Origin: Spirochaetaceae bacterium | Lineage (GTDB): Bacteria; Spirochaetota; Spirochaetia; JABEVK01 | Direction: 5' to 3' | Assembly (NCBI GenBank): GCA_023265735.1 | Contig: JAHFSN010000153.1 | Location: forward strand, 1-5,899 | DNA: 5,899 nt | Part shown: positions 1 to 4,555 of the stretch, piece by piece | How the letters are laid out: each line of letters starts with the position of its first letter | Numbering within the stretch: position 1 is the stretch's first letter | Notes under the pieces: model-generated | What the model saw: the letters and a program-made list of their open reading frames with translations, nothing else | What the model was told of the DNA's origin: nothing | Databases searched by the model: none | Program-made: the position numbers and the translations under genes

Positions 1-251
1 CCGTCACCTGGACCGAGGGCGAAGGAGGGACCCGGGAGTCCCGGCGCCGAGACGTGGAAGGGGCCCTGGACCGGCTGGGCCGACGGGTGACCCAAAGCCC
101 CGAGGACGACCCCTGGCTCCTCGAAGCGGCCCAGACCGCCGTCCCTGAAGCCGTCGAGGAGGCCTTTCGGCAACGTCGGCGGGGCCAGCCGGGCTCGGTC
201 AAGGATGCCCTGGTGAGGTACCTCGGGACCGTGAAGGAAGACCTGTGGTGA
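1..251 (+). CDS. C-terminal end of an unrecognised protein (5' partial)
   Basis: The frame is open from the left edge (first full codon at 3) to TGA at 249-251, giving 82 visible residues. The segment is soluble-looking and charged, with no membrane segment and no motif I recognise. It ends in a helical stretch, GSVKDALVRYLGTVKEDLW. A GTG at 54 lies in frame, but the frame stays open upstream of it with the same high-GC codon use and I see no Shine-Dalgarno before that GTG, so the true start is probably left of the window. The end overlaps the start of the next gene by 4 or 7 bases, which implies one transcript and translational coupling with the DUF115 gene. A shared pathway with that gene is inference. 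I cannot assign a function. Confidence 0.7.
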   Translation, partial: VTWTEGEGGTRESRRRDVEGALDRLGRRVTQSPEDDPWLLEAAQTAVPEAVEEAFRQRRRGQPGSVKDALVRYLGTVKEDLW

Positions 252-1816
252 ACGGTCTCTTCGACGCCAACCTGAGGGCCCTGGGACGGCGGACCGACCA
301 GGGGGCTCGCCTCCTCGCCCAGATGCTGGGGGCCGGGGGCCCGGCGCCGGACCTGGGGCTGCGGGACCGGTCGGGGACCCCGTTGCCGGGCGTGGTGGTC
401 GGCGGCGTTCCCCGGTCGCTGGTATCGACGTTTGACGCCCAGAAGGAGGCCAGCCGGTGGGCCCAGGGGTGGGAGGGGGGCACGGTGGTGGTCCTCGGGG
501 GCGCGGGAACCGCCGCGGCCTCGGCCCTCGAGGCCTCACCCCTGACCGTTTGGGTGGAACCCCGCGCCGACGTGTGGCGCAGCCTCTTGACCTACGAAGA
601 CTGGACGGGTTGGATCGGGCGGGACGAATGGGTGCCGTGGCCGGGGTCGGCCGGGGCCCTGGAGGCCTGGCTGCTGGACCGGTACCAGCCCCTCTGGGAC
701 GGCGCCTTCCGGGTGTTGGAATGGCGGGGAGCCGCGGGGGACGCCCTCTGGGAACCGTATCGCGACGCCACCCGGCGGGCCCTCGACGCGATGGCCTCGG
801 ACTTTTCCACCCAGGCGAGGTTTGGGGTGCGCTGGTACCGCAACGCCCTGACGAACCTCAGGCGCCTCGAATCCGCGTCCATCCCCCCGTGCCCCGGGGC
901 CCAGGTGGTGATCGCCGGGGCCGGTCCCAGCCTCGACGACGCCCTGGGCAGCGACGGGGCCCGCCGGTGGCTGGAGGCCCGGGAGACCACCGGTGACAGG
1001 CTCTTCGCCACCGATACCGCCCTCCCCGCCCTCCTCGAACGGGGGGTGGTGCCCGACCTCGTCCTGTGCCTCGACGGACAGCTGCCCAGTTACCACCACT
1101 TCGTCACCCCCCGGCCCCGGGCCATCCCCCTGGCCGCCGACCTGTCCTCCCTCCCCCTTTTGGGCCGGCTGGGCATGCCCGTGGTGCGCTACCTGTCGGG
1201 CCACCCCCTGGGGACGGTGGTCCGGCGGTTCTTTCCGGAAATGCCCTTCCTCGACGGATCCTTGGGGAACGTGTCGGGTCTAGCCCGGTGGACCGCCCTG
1301 GCCCTGGGGGCCCGGACCGTGGAGACCTGGGGCGTAGATTTCGCCTACCGCCACGGCCAGGCCTACGCCCACGGAACCTACGTCTACGACCTCGCCGGCC
1401 GGGTCCAGAACCGCCTGAATCCCCTGGAAACCCGGCTCAGCCTCTCGACCTACGCGGCCCGGGGCCGGGAGAGGACCGCCTCGAACGGGGTCTTGTGGGA
1501 TACCACGCCGCTGCTGCGGGACTACCGGGCCCGGTGGGAGGCCTTTTCGGGGTCGCCGCCGCCCACCACCCTGGCCCACGGCGCGGGGCGCTGGGATGCC
1601 TTTGCCGCCGATTGGCGCCGCCGGCTTGAGGCCCTTCCCCTGCCCGCCGCGTCCCACAGGTTCTCCGGCTTCGTCCGGGGGCTTCCCCCAGAAACGCGGG
1701 AAGATTGGCGTGCCTTGGGGCCCCTGGCCCTGGGCCTCCATCGGGAGACGGGGCTCGAGGGGATTTCTCTGCTGAAAACCGTCAAGACCAAGGCCCTCTC
1801 GTTCCTAGTAGATTGA
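245..1816 (+). CDS. DUF115 / 6-hydroxymethylpterin diphosphokinase MptE-like (Maf-type) protein
   Basis: This is a 523-residue soluble protein. Seen: a glycine-rich nucleotide-binding-like segment VVIAGAGPSLDDAL (about residues 221-234), then FATDTALPALLERGVVPDLVLCLDGQ-type sequence (residues 255-279, with D257 and D277), then ETWGVDFAY (about 360-368) followed by a YAHGTYVYD segment. This order, GAGPSL, then a DT.LP.LL..G..PD block, then a D.Q motif, is typical of the DUF115/MptE-like family (Pfam PF01973). The family includes archaeal 6-hydroxymethylpterin diphosphokinases and bacterial motility accessory (Maf) proteins implicated in flagellin glycosylation. Which activity applies here is not shown, and a cell-surface or flagellar glycosylation role is inference. 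The roughly 220-residue N-terminal part is divergent. The start is GTG 245 or GTG 248; AAGGA at 234-238 gives spacings of 6 or 9 bases, and 248 would give a classic GTGA overlap with the upstream stop. Confidence 0.85.
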   Translation: MVNGLFDANLRALGRRTDQGARLLAQMLGAGGPAPDLGLRDRSGTPLPGVVVGGVPRSLVSTFDAQKEASRWAQGWEGGTVVVLGGAGTAAASALEASPLTVWVEPRADVWRSLLTYEDWTGWIGRDEWVPWPGSAGALEAWLLDRYQPLWDGAFRVLEWRGAAGDALWEPYRDATRRALDAMASDFSTQARFGVRWYRNALTNLRRLESASIPPCPGAQVVIAGAGPSLDDALGSDGARRWLEARETTGDRLFATDTALPALLERGVVPDLVLCLDGQLPSYHHFVTPRPRAIPLAADLSSLPLLGRLGMPVVRYLSGHPLGTVVRRFFPEMPFLDGSLGNVSGLARWTALALGARTVETWGVDFAYRHGQAYAHGTYVYDLAGRVQNRLNPLETRLSLSTYAARGRERTASNGVLWDTTPLLRDYRARWEAFSGSPPPTTLAHGAGRWDAFAADWRRRLEALPLPAASHRFSGFVRGLPPETREDWRALGPLALGLHRETGLEGISLLKTVKTKALSFLVD

Positions 1817-1840
1817 TTTTTGAGGGTTCCCAGGTATACT
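1813..1840 (+). promoter_or_regulatory. Sigma70-like promoter for the membrane protein gene
   Basis: A -35-like TTGATT (1813-1818) and a -10-like TATACT (1835-1840) are separated by 16 bases. This is an AT-rich island in otherwise very GC-rich DNA. The -35 box overlaps the stop codon of the DUF115 gene. The expected start of transcription, 6 to 8 bases past the -10 box, falls at about 1846-1848, on or next to the ATG at 1847. The transcript could therefore be leaderless. Transcription could also read through from the upstream genes. Confidence 0.5.
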
Positions 1841-1846
1841 AAAGCC

Positions 1847-3175
1847 ATGAAACCGGTCGTTACCCGCCTCTACGCGGTCCTCGTCGCATTGACGTTCGTC
1901 GGTCTGGCCGCTTGGGCGGCGGCCGACTGGTATCAGCTTCAACAAAAAGCCCTGGTCCAGGGCCGGGCCGAACTGCGGCAGGTCGCGGGAGTCATCTCCG
2001 ACCTCTCGATCCGTCCCGGGGCCCTCGACGCGTCCACCCTGAGCCGGCTCTTCGCCCAGTCCGTGGGGGCTAATCCCCGCTGGAAGATGATTTTGCTTTC
2101 GTCCGGCCAGGGCACCGAGTACTACCACGGCCCCCGGCCTTCCGTGCCGGTGACCCAGGCCGTGCCCCGGTGGGATCCCCGAGCCTCGTCCGAGGTGAAG
2201 GTGGCCCTTCCCGTCTTCCGGACCGGCGCGCCGCCGTACATCCTGGAAGGCATCTACCAGTTCTACGGCCGCCCGGAGATCTTTCAGCTGCTGAAGGCCT
2301 GCGGGGTGACCCTGGTCGTCCTGCTGGTCCTGACCACGGTCGTCGTGGTGCTTTCGTCCCGCCCCCGGCGGTCCGACGCTGACGAGCCGGTGTCCGCCCC
2401 CGTTTCCCCGGAACCCGAAACCGCGCCGGCCTCTCCCCAAGCGACCTTCGACGACGAGTCCGACGACGAATACTGGTTCGACGACACCCCCGACATGGAC
2501 GACCTGCCTCCCCTGGAGACCCCCAGTTCCCCTCCCCAGACCGCGGCTCCTCCTCAGCCCGTAGCCCCACCCCACGTTCCGACCCCTGCGCCGGCGTGGT
2601 CGGCTCCCGCCCCGGCTCCCACTCCCGCCCCGGTTTCACCACCGGCGTGGTCGGCTCCTGCCCCGGCGGCTGCGGCGCCGCCCGCTGACACGACGCCGTC
2701 CCTCTTTGCTCCTCAGACGGGTCTGGGCTGGGAGTCCTTCCTGGGAACTCGCCTCGACTTTGAACTGAACCGGGCGTCGGGACTCAACCAAGACCTCGCC
2801 CTGGTGCTCTTGGCCATCAAGGAGGGCAGCGTGCCCCCGGTCCTCTGGGGCAAGACGGTGCGCGAGAGCTTTCCGTCGGTGGACCTCGACTTTGAGCACG
2901 AGGGGGGCGCCGCCGTGGTCCTGCCGGGACGAACCCTGGAACAGGCACTGCAAGCGGCCCGGGCCTTCATCGAAACGGCCGACCGCACCCTGGGAGGCGC
3001 CGTGGTCCACGCCGGTGTCGCCTCGCGGACCGGGCGGCTGCTCTCGGCGGCCACCCTGCTGGGCGAAGCCGCCTCGGCCAAGCGACGGTCGCTCTCGGGG
3101 ACAGTACGGGTCCTGGGACTCAAAACCGACCCGGATCGGTATCGGGAACACCTGATGTCCGCCAGCCTGTCCTGA
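1847..3175 (+). CDS. Two-TM membrane protein with acidic/Pro-rich linker and degenerate GGDEF-like domain
   Basis: The protein has 442 residues from ATG 1847. Layout: a short basic N-terminus; TM1 at about residues 8-26; an extracytoplasmic domain of about 125 residues (27-150), possibly a sensor; TM2 at about 151-170, followed by the basic stop-transfer SSRPRR; an acidic patch rich in Asp/Glu (about 202-219); a Pro/Ala-rich linker (about 220-284); and a C-terminal cytoplasmic domain (about 293-442). The last domain has GGDEF-like spacing: an opening helix, a hydrophobic strand LALVLLAI, EGGAAVVLPG at 352-361 where GGDEF domains carry (R/Y)GGDEF followed by a strand, and a later AGVAS segment. 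The DEF part is replaced by AAV, so diguanylate cyclase activity is unlikely; a binding or scaffold role is inference. No Shine-Dalgarno lies at usable distance from the ATG (GAGGG at 1822-1826 is 20 bases away). An in-frame TTG at 1820 is a weaker alternative start. Confidence 0.8.
   Translation: MKPVVTRLYAVLVALTFVGLAAWAAADWYQLQQKALVQGRAELRQVAGVISDLSIRPGALDASTLSRLFAQSVGANPRWKMILLSSGQGTEYYHGPRPSVPVTQAVPRWDPRASSEVKVALPVFRTGAPPYILEGIYQFYGRPEIFQLLKACGVTLVVLLVLTTVVVVLSSRPRRSDADEPVSAPVSPEPETAPASPQATFDDESDDEYWFDDTPDMDDLPPLETPSSPPQTAAPPQPVAPPHVPTPAPAWSAPAPAPTPAPVSPPAWSAPAPAAAAPPADTTPSLFAPQTGLGWESFLGTRLDFELNRASGLNQDLALVLLAIKEGSVPPVLWGKTVRESFPSVDLDFEHEGGAAVVLPGRTLEQALQAARAFIETADRTLGGAVVHAGVASRTGRLLSAATLLGEAASAKRRSLSGTVRVLGLKTDPDRYREHLMSASLS
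2591..2667 (+). repeat. Direct repeat in the Pro/Ala-rich linker (51-bp period)
   Basis: Two 26-bp copies (2591-2616 and 2642-2667) differ at one base (C at 2608, T at 2659) and are 51 bases apart. They encode PAWSAPAPA twice, separated by PTPAPVSP. The 17-codon period keeps the frame, so this looks like a recent duplication that lengthens a flexible linker. Confidence 0.85.
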
Positions 3176-3188
3176 CTGCTAGGGCTTG

Positions 3189-3290
3189 GATCTCGGCGTT
3201 TTGGCGTCGCCTCAGTCGTGTGCGGTGCTCGTCGTACACACAGTACGACTGCGCTCCGTGCACTCCTTCGGCTTAGCCAAAACACCGATC
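3189..3290. repeat. Long imperfect palindrome (possible dispersed intergenic repeat)
   Basis: The outer arms are GATC plus GGCGTTTTGGC on the left (3189-3205, with two extra bases TC) and GCCAAAACACCGATC on the right (3276-3290). The centre is a perfect GTCGTAC (3231-3237), loop ACACA, GTACGAC (3243-3249) hairpin. Between the outer arms and the centre the two sides match only in part (GCC, GTG, CGG and GC blocks in register). The whole about 102-bp element could fold into one long hairpin. It looks like a REP- or MITE-type intergenic element, but copy number cannot be judged from one window. No transposase is nearby. Confidence 0.6.
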
Positions 3291-3316
3291 TCCTGCGCCC
3301 GATCTACACGGGCCAC

Positions 3317-3426
3317 GCTTCGCTCGCCGCCGGGTGAGCCATTGGGCCGCGGCGTTGCCGCGAGGGGGTTCCGCCCCTGCTTTGTTGGGGCTCGGGGCTG
3401 CTTTCACGGCTTTGCTTCGCTCGCCG
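3317..3426. repeat. 13-bp direct repeat GCTTCGCTCGCCG
   Basis: Identical copies lie at 3317-3329 and 3414-3426. Each is followed within a few bases by GGTGA and sits inside or beside a small inverted repeat, such as the bulged stem 3401-3410/3423-3433. The two may be remnants of the same repeated hairpin element. Confidence 0.5.
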
Positions 3427-3432
3427 GTGAAA

Positions 3433-3642
3433 GACTCGGCACTGGGTTAAAAAGAGAGCTTTTCCCCTCTCTGAGAGTCGGCATCCTGTGAAAAAGACAG
3501 CTCGTCCTCTCTCCAAGAGTCGGTGGCCTCTGGAAAAGAGAGCGCTTCCCCTCTCCACGAGTCGGCATCCTCCGAAAAAGACAGCGCGTCCTCTCTTGGA
3601 GAGTCGGTCTCCTCTCCCCAAGAGAGGTCGTCCTCTGAAATT
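3433..3642. repeat. Minisatellite: ten 21-bp units forming five 42-bp units
   Basis: Five contiguous 42-bp units start at 3433, 3475, 3517, 3559 and 3601. Each splits into two related 21-mers: an a-type starting GAGTCGG (GACTCGG in the first) and a b-type starting GAGAGC or GACAGC, both usually containing TCCTCT or TCCCCTCT. Units 2 and 4 resemble each other most (6 differences in 42), which suggests a higher 84-bp order. Spacing is exact, with no indels. The purine-start/pyrimidine-end pattern gives many short stems. Because 21 is a multiple of three, the array reads as 7- or 14-residue repeats in several frames, for example ESAS-type heptads on + and an SLFxRxPTLGE-like 14-mer on minus. I see no start signal that would make either frame a gene. 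Confidence 0.85.
3590..3627. repeat. Inverted repeat inside the minisatellite
   Basis: CCTCTCTTGG (3590-3599) and CCAAGAGAGG (3618-3627) are a perfect 10-bp inverted repeat. The 18-base interior contains the end of unit 4 and start of unit 5, and GGAGA/TCTCC there can also pair. A short T-run (3659-3663) lies 31 bases further on, too far for an ordinary terminator. Confidence 0.55.
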
Positions 3643-3704
3643 CATAGGAATCGGGGTCTTTTTCATGGGAGGGGCTGGATGGGCGGCGGAATGCGGGGAA
3701 CAAC

Positions 3705-3743
3705 AGAAAGGCCCGTTGGCGGGGTTCACCAACGGGCCTTTCT
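3705..3743 (-). terminator. Intrinsic terminator, probably bidirectional
   Basis: AGAAAGGCCCGTTGG (3705-3719) and CCAACGGGCCTTTCT (3729-3743) form a perfect 15-bp stem with a 9-base loop. The A-rich foot on one side and T-rich foot on the other let it work in both directions; on + it is followed by GATTTTG. It lies 18 bases past the stop of the minus-strand gene, so it most likely ends that transcript. It would also stop readthrough from the left. Confidence 0.85.
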
Positions 3744-3761
3744 GATTTTGTCTAGCGGGGG

Positions 3762-4247
3762 CTAGGCTCGGGCGGTGGCGGCTTTGGCGGCGCCGGCGAA
3801 GCCGGGGAACCGGGCCGAGAGGTCGTCGTAGATGGCCTGGGCCCCGGGAAGGCGAAGTTTGACGGCGTTTTTCACGGCGTTGTAGAAGACCAGGGCGGCT
3901 TGGTACGCCTCACTCCCCGAAAGGAGCAGGCTGTCGCCCAGGGCGGCCATCACAGGGGTCAGGAGCTGTTCGAGGTCGCGCAGGATGCGGACGGCCTCGA
4001 CGTCGATGGCGAAGGCCTGCATGTCGAGGTAGGGCGGCCGGAGGTCGGCGTGCTTTCCGCCGTACTCGAACGACTTGGTCACAAAGGCGACGCTCTTGTC
4101 GCCCATCTTGGGCAGCTCGTGCCTGTCGTCGCTCGACAGCGTCTTGAGCTTGGGGAGCAGGATCCGGTTCAGAACGCTGATCGCGTCCCGGACCGCTTTG
4201 AGTTCCGCCTCGTCGAAGACGATGGCGATGTTGTCTGACTGGGCCAT
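3762..4247 (-). CDS. Conserved uncharacterised small helical protein (161 aa)
   Basis: The ATG is at 4247 and TAG at 3764-3762. The 161-residue protein has no signal peptide or membrane segment and looks all-helical. Visible marks are a DNIAIVFDEAELKAV N-terminus, LSSDDRHELPKMGDKSVAFV (about residues 38-57), LRPPYLDM (about 69-76), a hydrophobic helix around the DLEQLLTPVMAALGDSLLLSGSEAY stretch, and VKLRLPGAQAIYDDLSARFP near the C-terminus. I recognise this pattern (R.ELPKM.DK...FV, then PPY.D, then GSEAY.AAL..YN.VK, then PGA.AIYDDL) from small hypothetical proteins common in Bacteroidetes and some spirochaetes. To my knowledge no function is assigned. It has high-GC codon use like the left-hand genes. 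It stands alone between its own regulatory region and a strong terminator, so it is probably monocistronic. Confidence 0.85.
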   Translation of the reverse strand: MAQSDNIAIVFDEAELKAVRDAISVLNRILLPKLKTLSSDDRHELPKMGDKSVAFVTKSFEYGGKHADLRPPYLDMQAFAIDVEAVRILRDLEQLLTPVMAALGDSLLLSGSEAYQAALVFYNAVKNAVKLRLPGAQAIYDDLSARFPGFAGAAKAATARA

Positions 4248-4252
4248 ATAGG

Positions 4253-4260
4253 CCTCCTTA
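4253..4260 (-). promoter_or_regulatory. Strong Shine-Dalgarno for the 161-aa gene
   Basis: On the minus strand the sequence reads TAAGGAGG, then 5 bases (CCTAT), then ATG. This is a near-perfect anti-16S match at good spacing and fixes the start at 4247. Confidence 0.85.
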
Positions 4261-4280
4261 AGATTAGGATGTTCTCAACC

Positions 4281-4302
4281 ATTCCCCACATTTTAGGGGA
4301 AT
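4281..4302 (-). promoter_or_regulatory. Palindromic operator over a likely -10 box
   Basis: ATTCCCC (4281-4287) and GGGGAAT (4296-4302) form a perfect 7+7 inverted repeat with an 8-base spacer. On the minus strand that spacer reads TAAAATGT. Its TAAAAT (4295-4290) is a good -10 hexamer, with only a weak -35 (TTCTCC-like) upstream. Transcription would start near 4283, giving a leader of about 35 bases that contains the Shine-Dalgarno. A dimeric regulator bound here would cover the -10 box and repress. This is inference from the geometry; I do not recognise the operator as belonging to a known regulator. Confidence 0.45.
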
Positions 4303-4349
4303 TCAAGTGTTGGAGAATGAATTTGGATGAACTCTAGCAAGAAAGTCTC

Positions 4350-4382
4350 ACGCGGAGCCGCGGAGGGAGCGAAGACGCGGGG
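4350..4382. repeat. Short CGCGGAG-type tandem repeat
   Basis: ACGCGGAG (4350-4357) and CCGCGGAG (4358-4365) are followed by GGAGCGAAG and ACGCGGGG (4375-4382), an 8-9 base period that decays to the right. It is preceded by GTCTC. Similar CTCACGC(G/A)GAG strings occur between genes in many unrelated bacteria as far as I recall; its origin here is unknown. Confidence 0.45.
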
Positions 4383-4544
4383 ATGAGCAGGGGTTCAAGG
4401 GGGAGCGGCGGCTCGCAGGGTGGAGGGATTGGACAGGCGCGCGGCGTGGGTGTACCGTGGTGGAGGGAATCGTTCCGGTGGGGATGGAATGGGGTTGGAT
4501 GTGGGTGGGGGTTGTCTGGGACGCGATGGGGTGGACGAGAATTC

Positions 4545-4551
4545 GGAGGTG
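4545..4551 (+). promoter_or_regulatory. Shine-Dalgarno that selects a TTG start
   Basis: GGAGGTG (4545-4551) is followed by GTAT and then TTG at 4556. The strong match and 4-base spacing favour TTG 4556 over the in-frame ATG at 4526, which has no ribosome binding site. Confidence 0.65.
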
Positions 4552-4555
4552 GTAT

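Larger units (their letters stand above)
3176..3761. other. Repeat-rich intergenic region without a convincing gene
   Basis: This gap of about 590 bases separates the convergent membrane-protein gene and the small minus-strand gene. From left to right it holds a roughly 100-bp imperfect palindrome (3189-3290), a 13-bp direct repeat with small hairpins (for example CGCGGC 3348-3353 against GCCGCG 3357-3362, and CTTTCACGGC 3401-3410 against GCCGGTGAAAG 3423-3433), the 21/42-bp minisatellite (3433-3642), a unique stretch 3643-3704 in which I see nothing specific, and a strong terminator hairpin. Several frames are open here, but none has a good start, Shine-Dalgarno or recognisable protein; a stop-free repeat whose period is a multiple of three explains most of them. 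Confidence 0.7.
4303..4555 (+). other. G-rich leader region upstream of the ATPase gene
   Basis: About 250 bases lie between the divergent operator and the ATPase start. After a short AT-richer part (to about 4345) the + strand becomes strongly G-rich and C-poor up to about 4550. G-runs at 4480-4483, 4491-4494, 4503-4505, 4507-4511 and 4518-4520 have short spacers (7, 8, 1 and 6 bases), so a quadruplex could form in the coding strand or mRNA leader. I found no convincing sigma70 promoter for the ATPase gene; TTGGAG (about 4310-4315) with TCTAGC 17 bases on is weak. The open minus-strand frames here give Pro/His-rich low-complexity sequence and are not credible genes. Confidence 0.5.

Noticed and set aside
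536..1204. Long minus-strand frame opposite the DUF115 gene
   Set aside because: The Gly/Pro/His-rich translation is typical of an antisense shadow in high-GC DNA. The + strand frame carries recognisable family motifs.
1805..2575. Long minus-strand frame opposite the membrane-protein gene
   Set aside because: Low-complexity Gly/Arg-rich translation with no start signal. The + strand reading has clear TM segments and domain structure.
3189..3290. Insertion sequence with terminal inverted repeats
   Set aside because: The arms enclose only about 70 bases, with no transposase and no clear target duplication. At most it is a MITE- or REP-like element.
3186..3491. Open + strand frame of 101 codons after the membrane-protein gene
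   Set aside because: It runs through the long palindrome, the 13-bp repeats and the start of the minisatellite, has no Shine-Dalgarno, and its composition follows the repeats and not a protein family.
3433..3642. CRISPR array
   Set aside because: The repeats are contiguous and degenerate, with no unique spacers of constant length between conserved repeats, and no cas gene is present.
3304..3732. Overlapping minus-strand frames (99 and 142 codons) with 14-residue repeats
   Set aside because: Both come from the stop-free 42-bp array read in different frames. They run through or up to the terminator stem, lack a credible ribosome binding site, and two frames being equally open argues against selection on either.
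3488..3765. + strand Ser/Glu heptad or Lys/Pro-rich frames over the minisatellite
   Set aside because: In the ESAS frame, stops interrupt the first unit, the only start is a GTG inside the third unit, and the frame continues into the terminator and the end of the opposite gene. No independent sign of coding.
3900..4238. 112-codon + strand frame opposite the 161-aa gene
   Set aside because: It is an antisense shadow. The minus-strand gene has an ideal Shine-Dalgarno and known family motifs.
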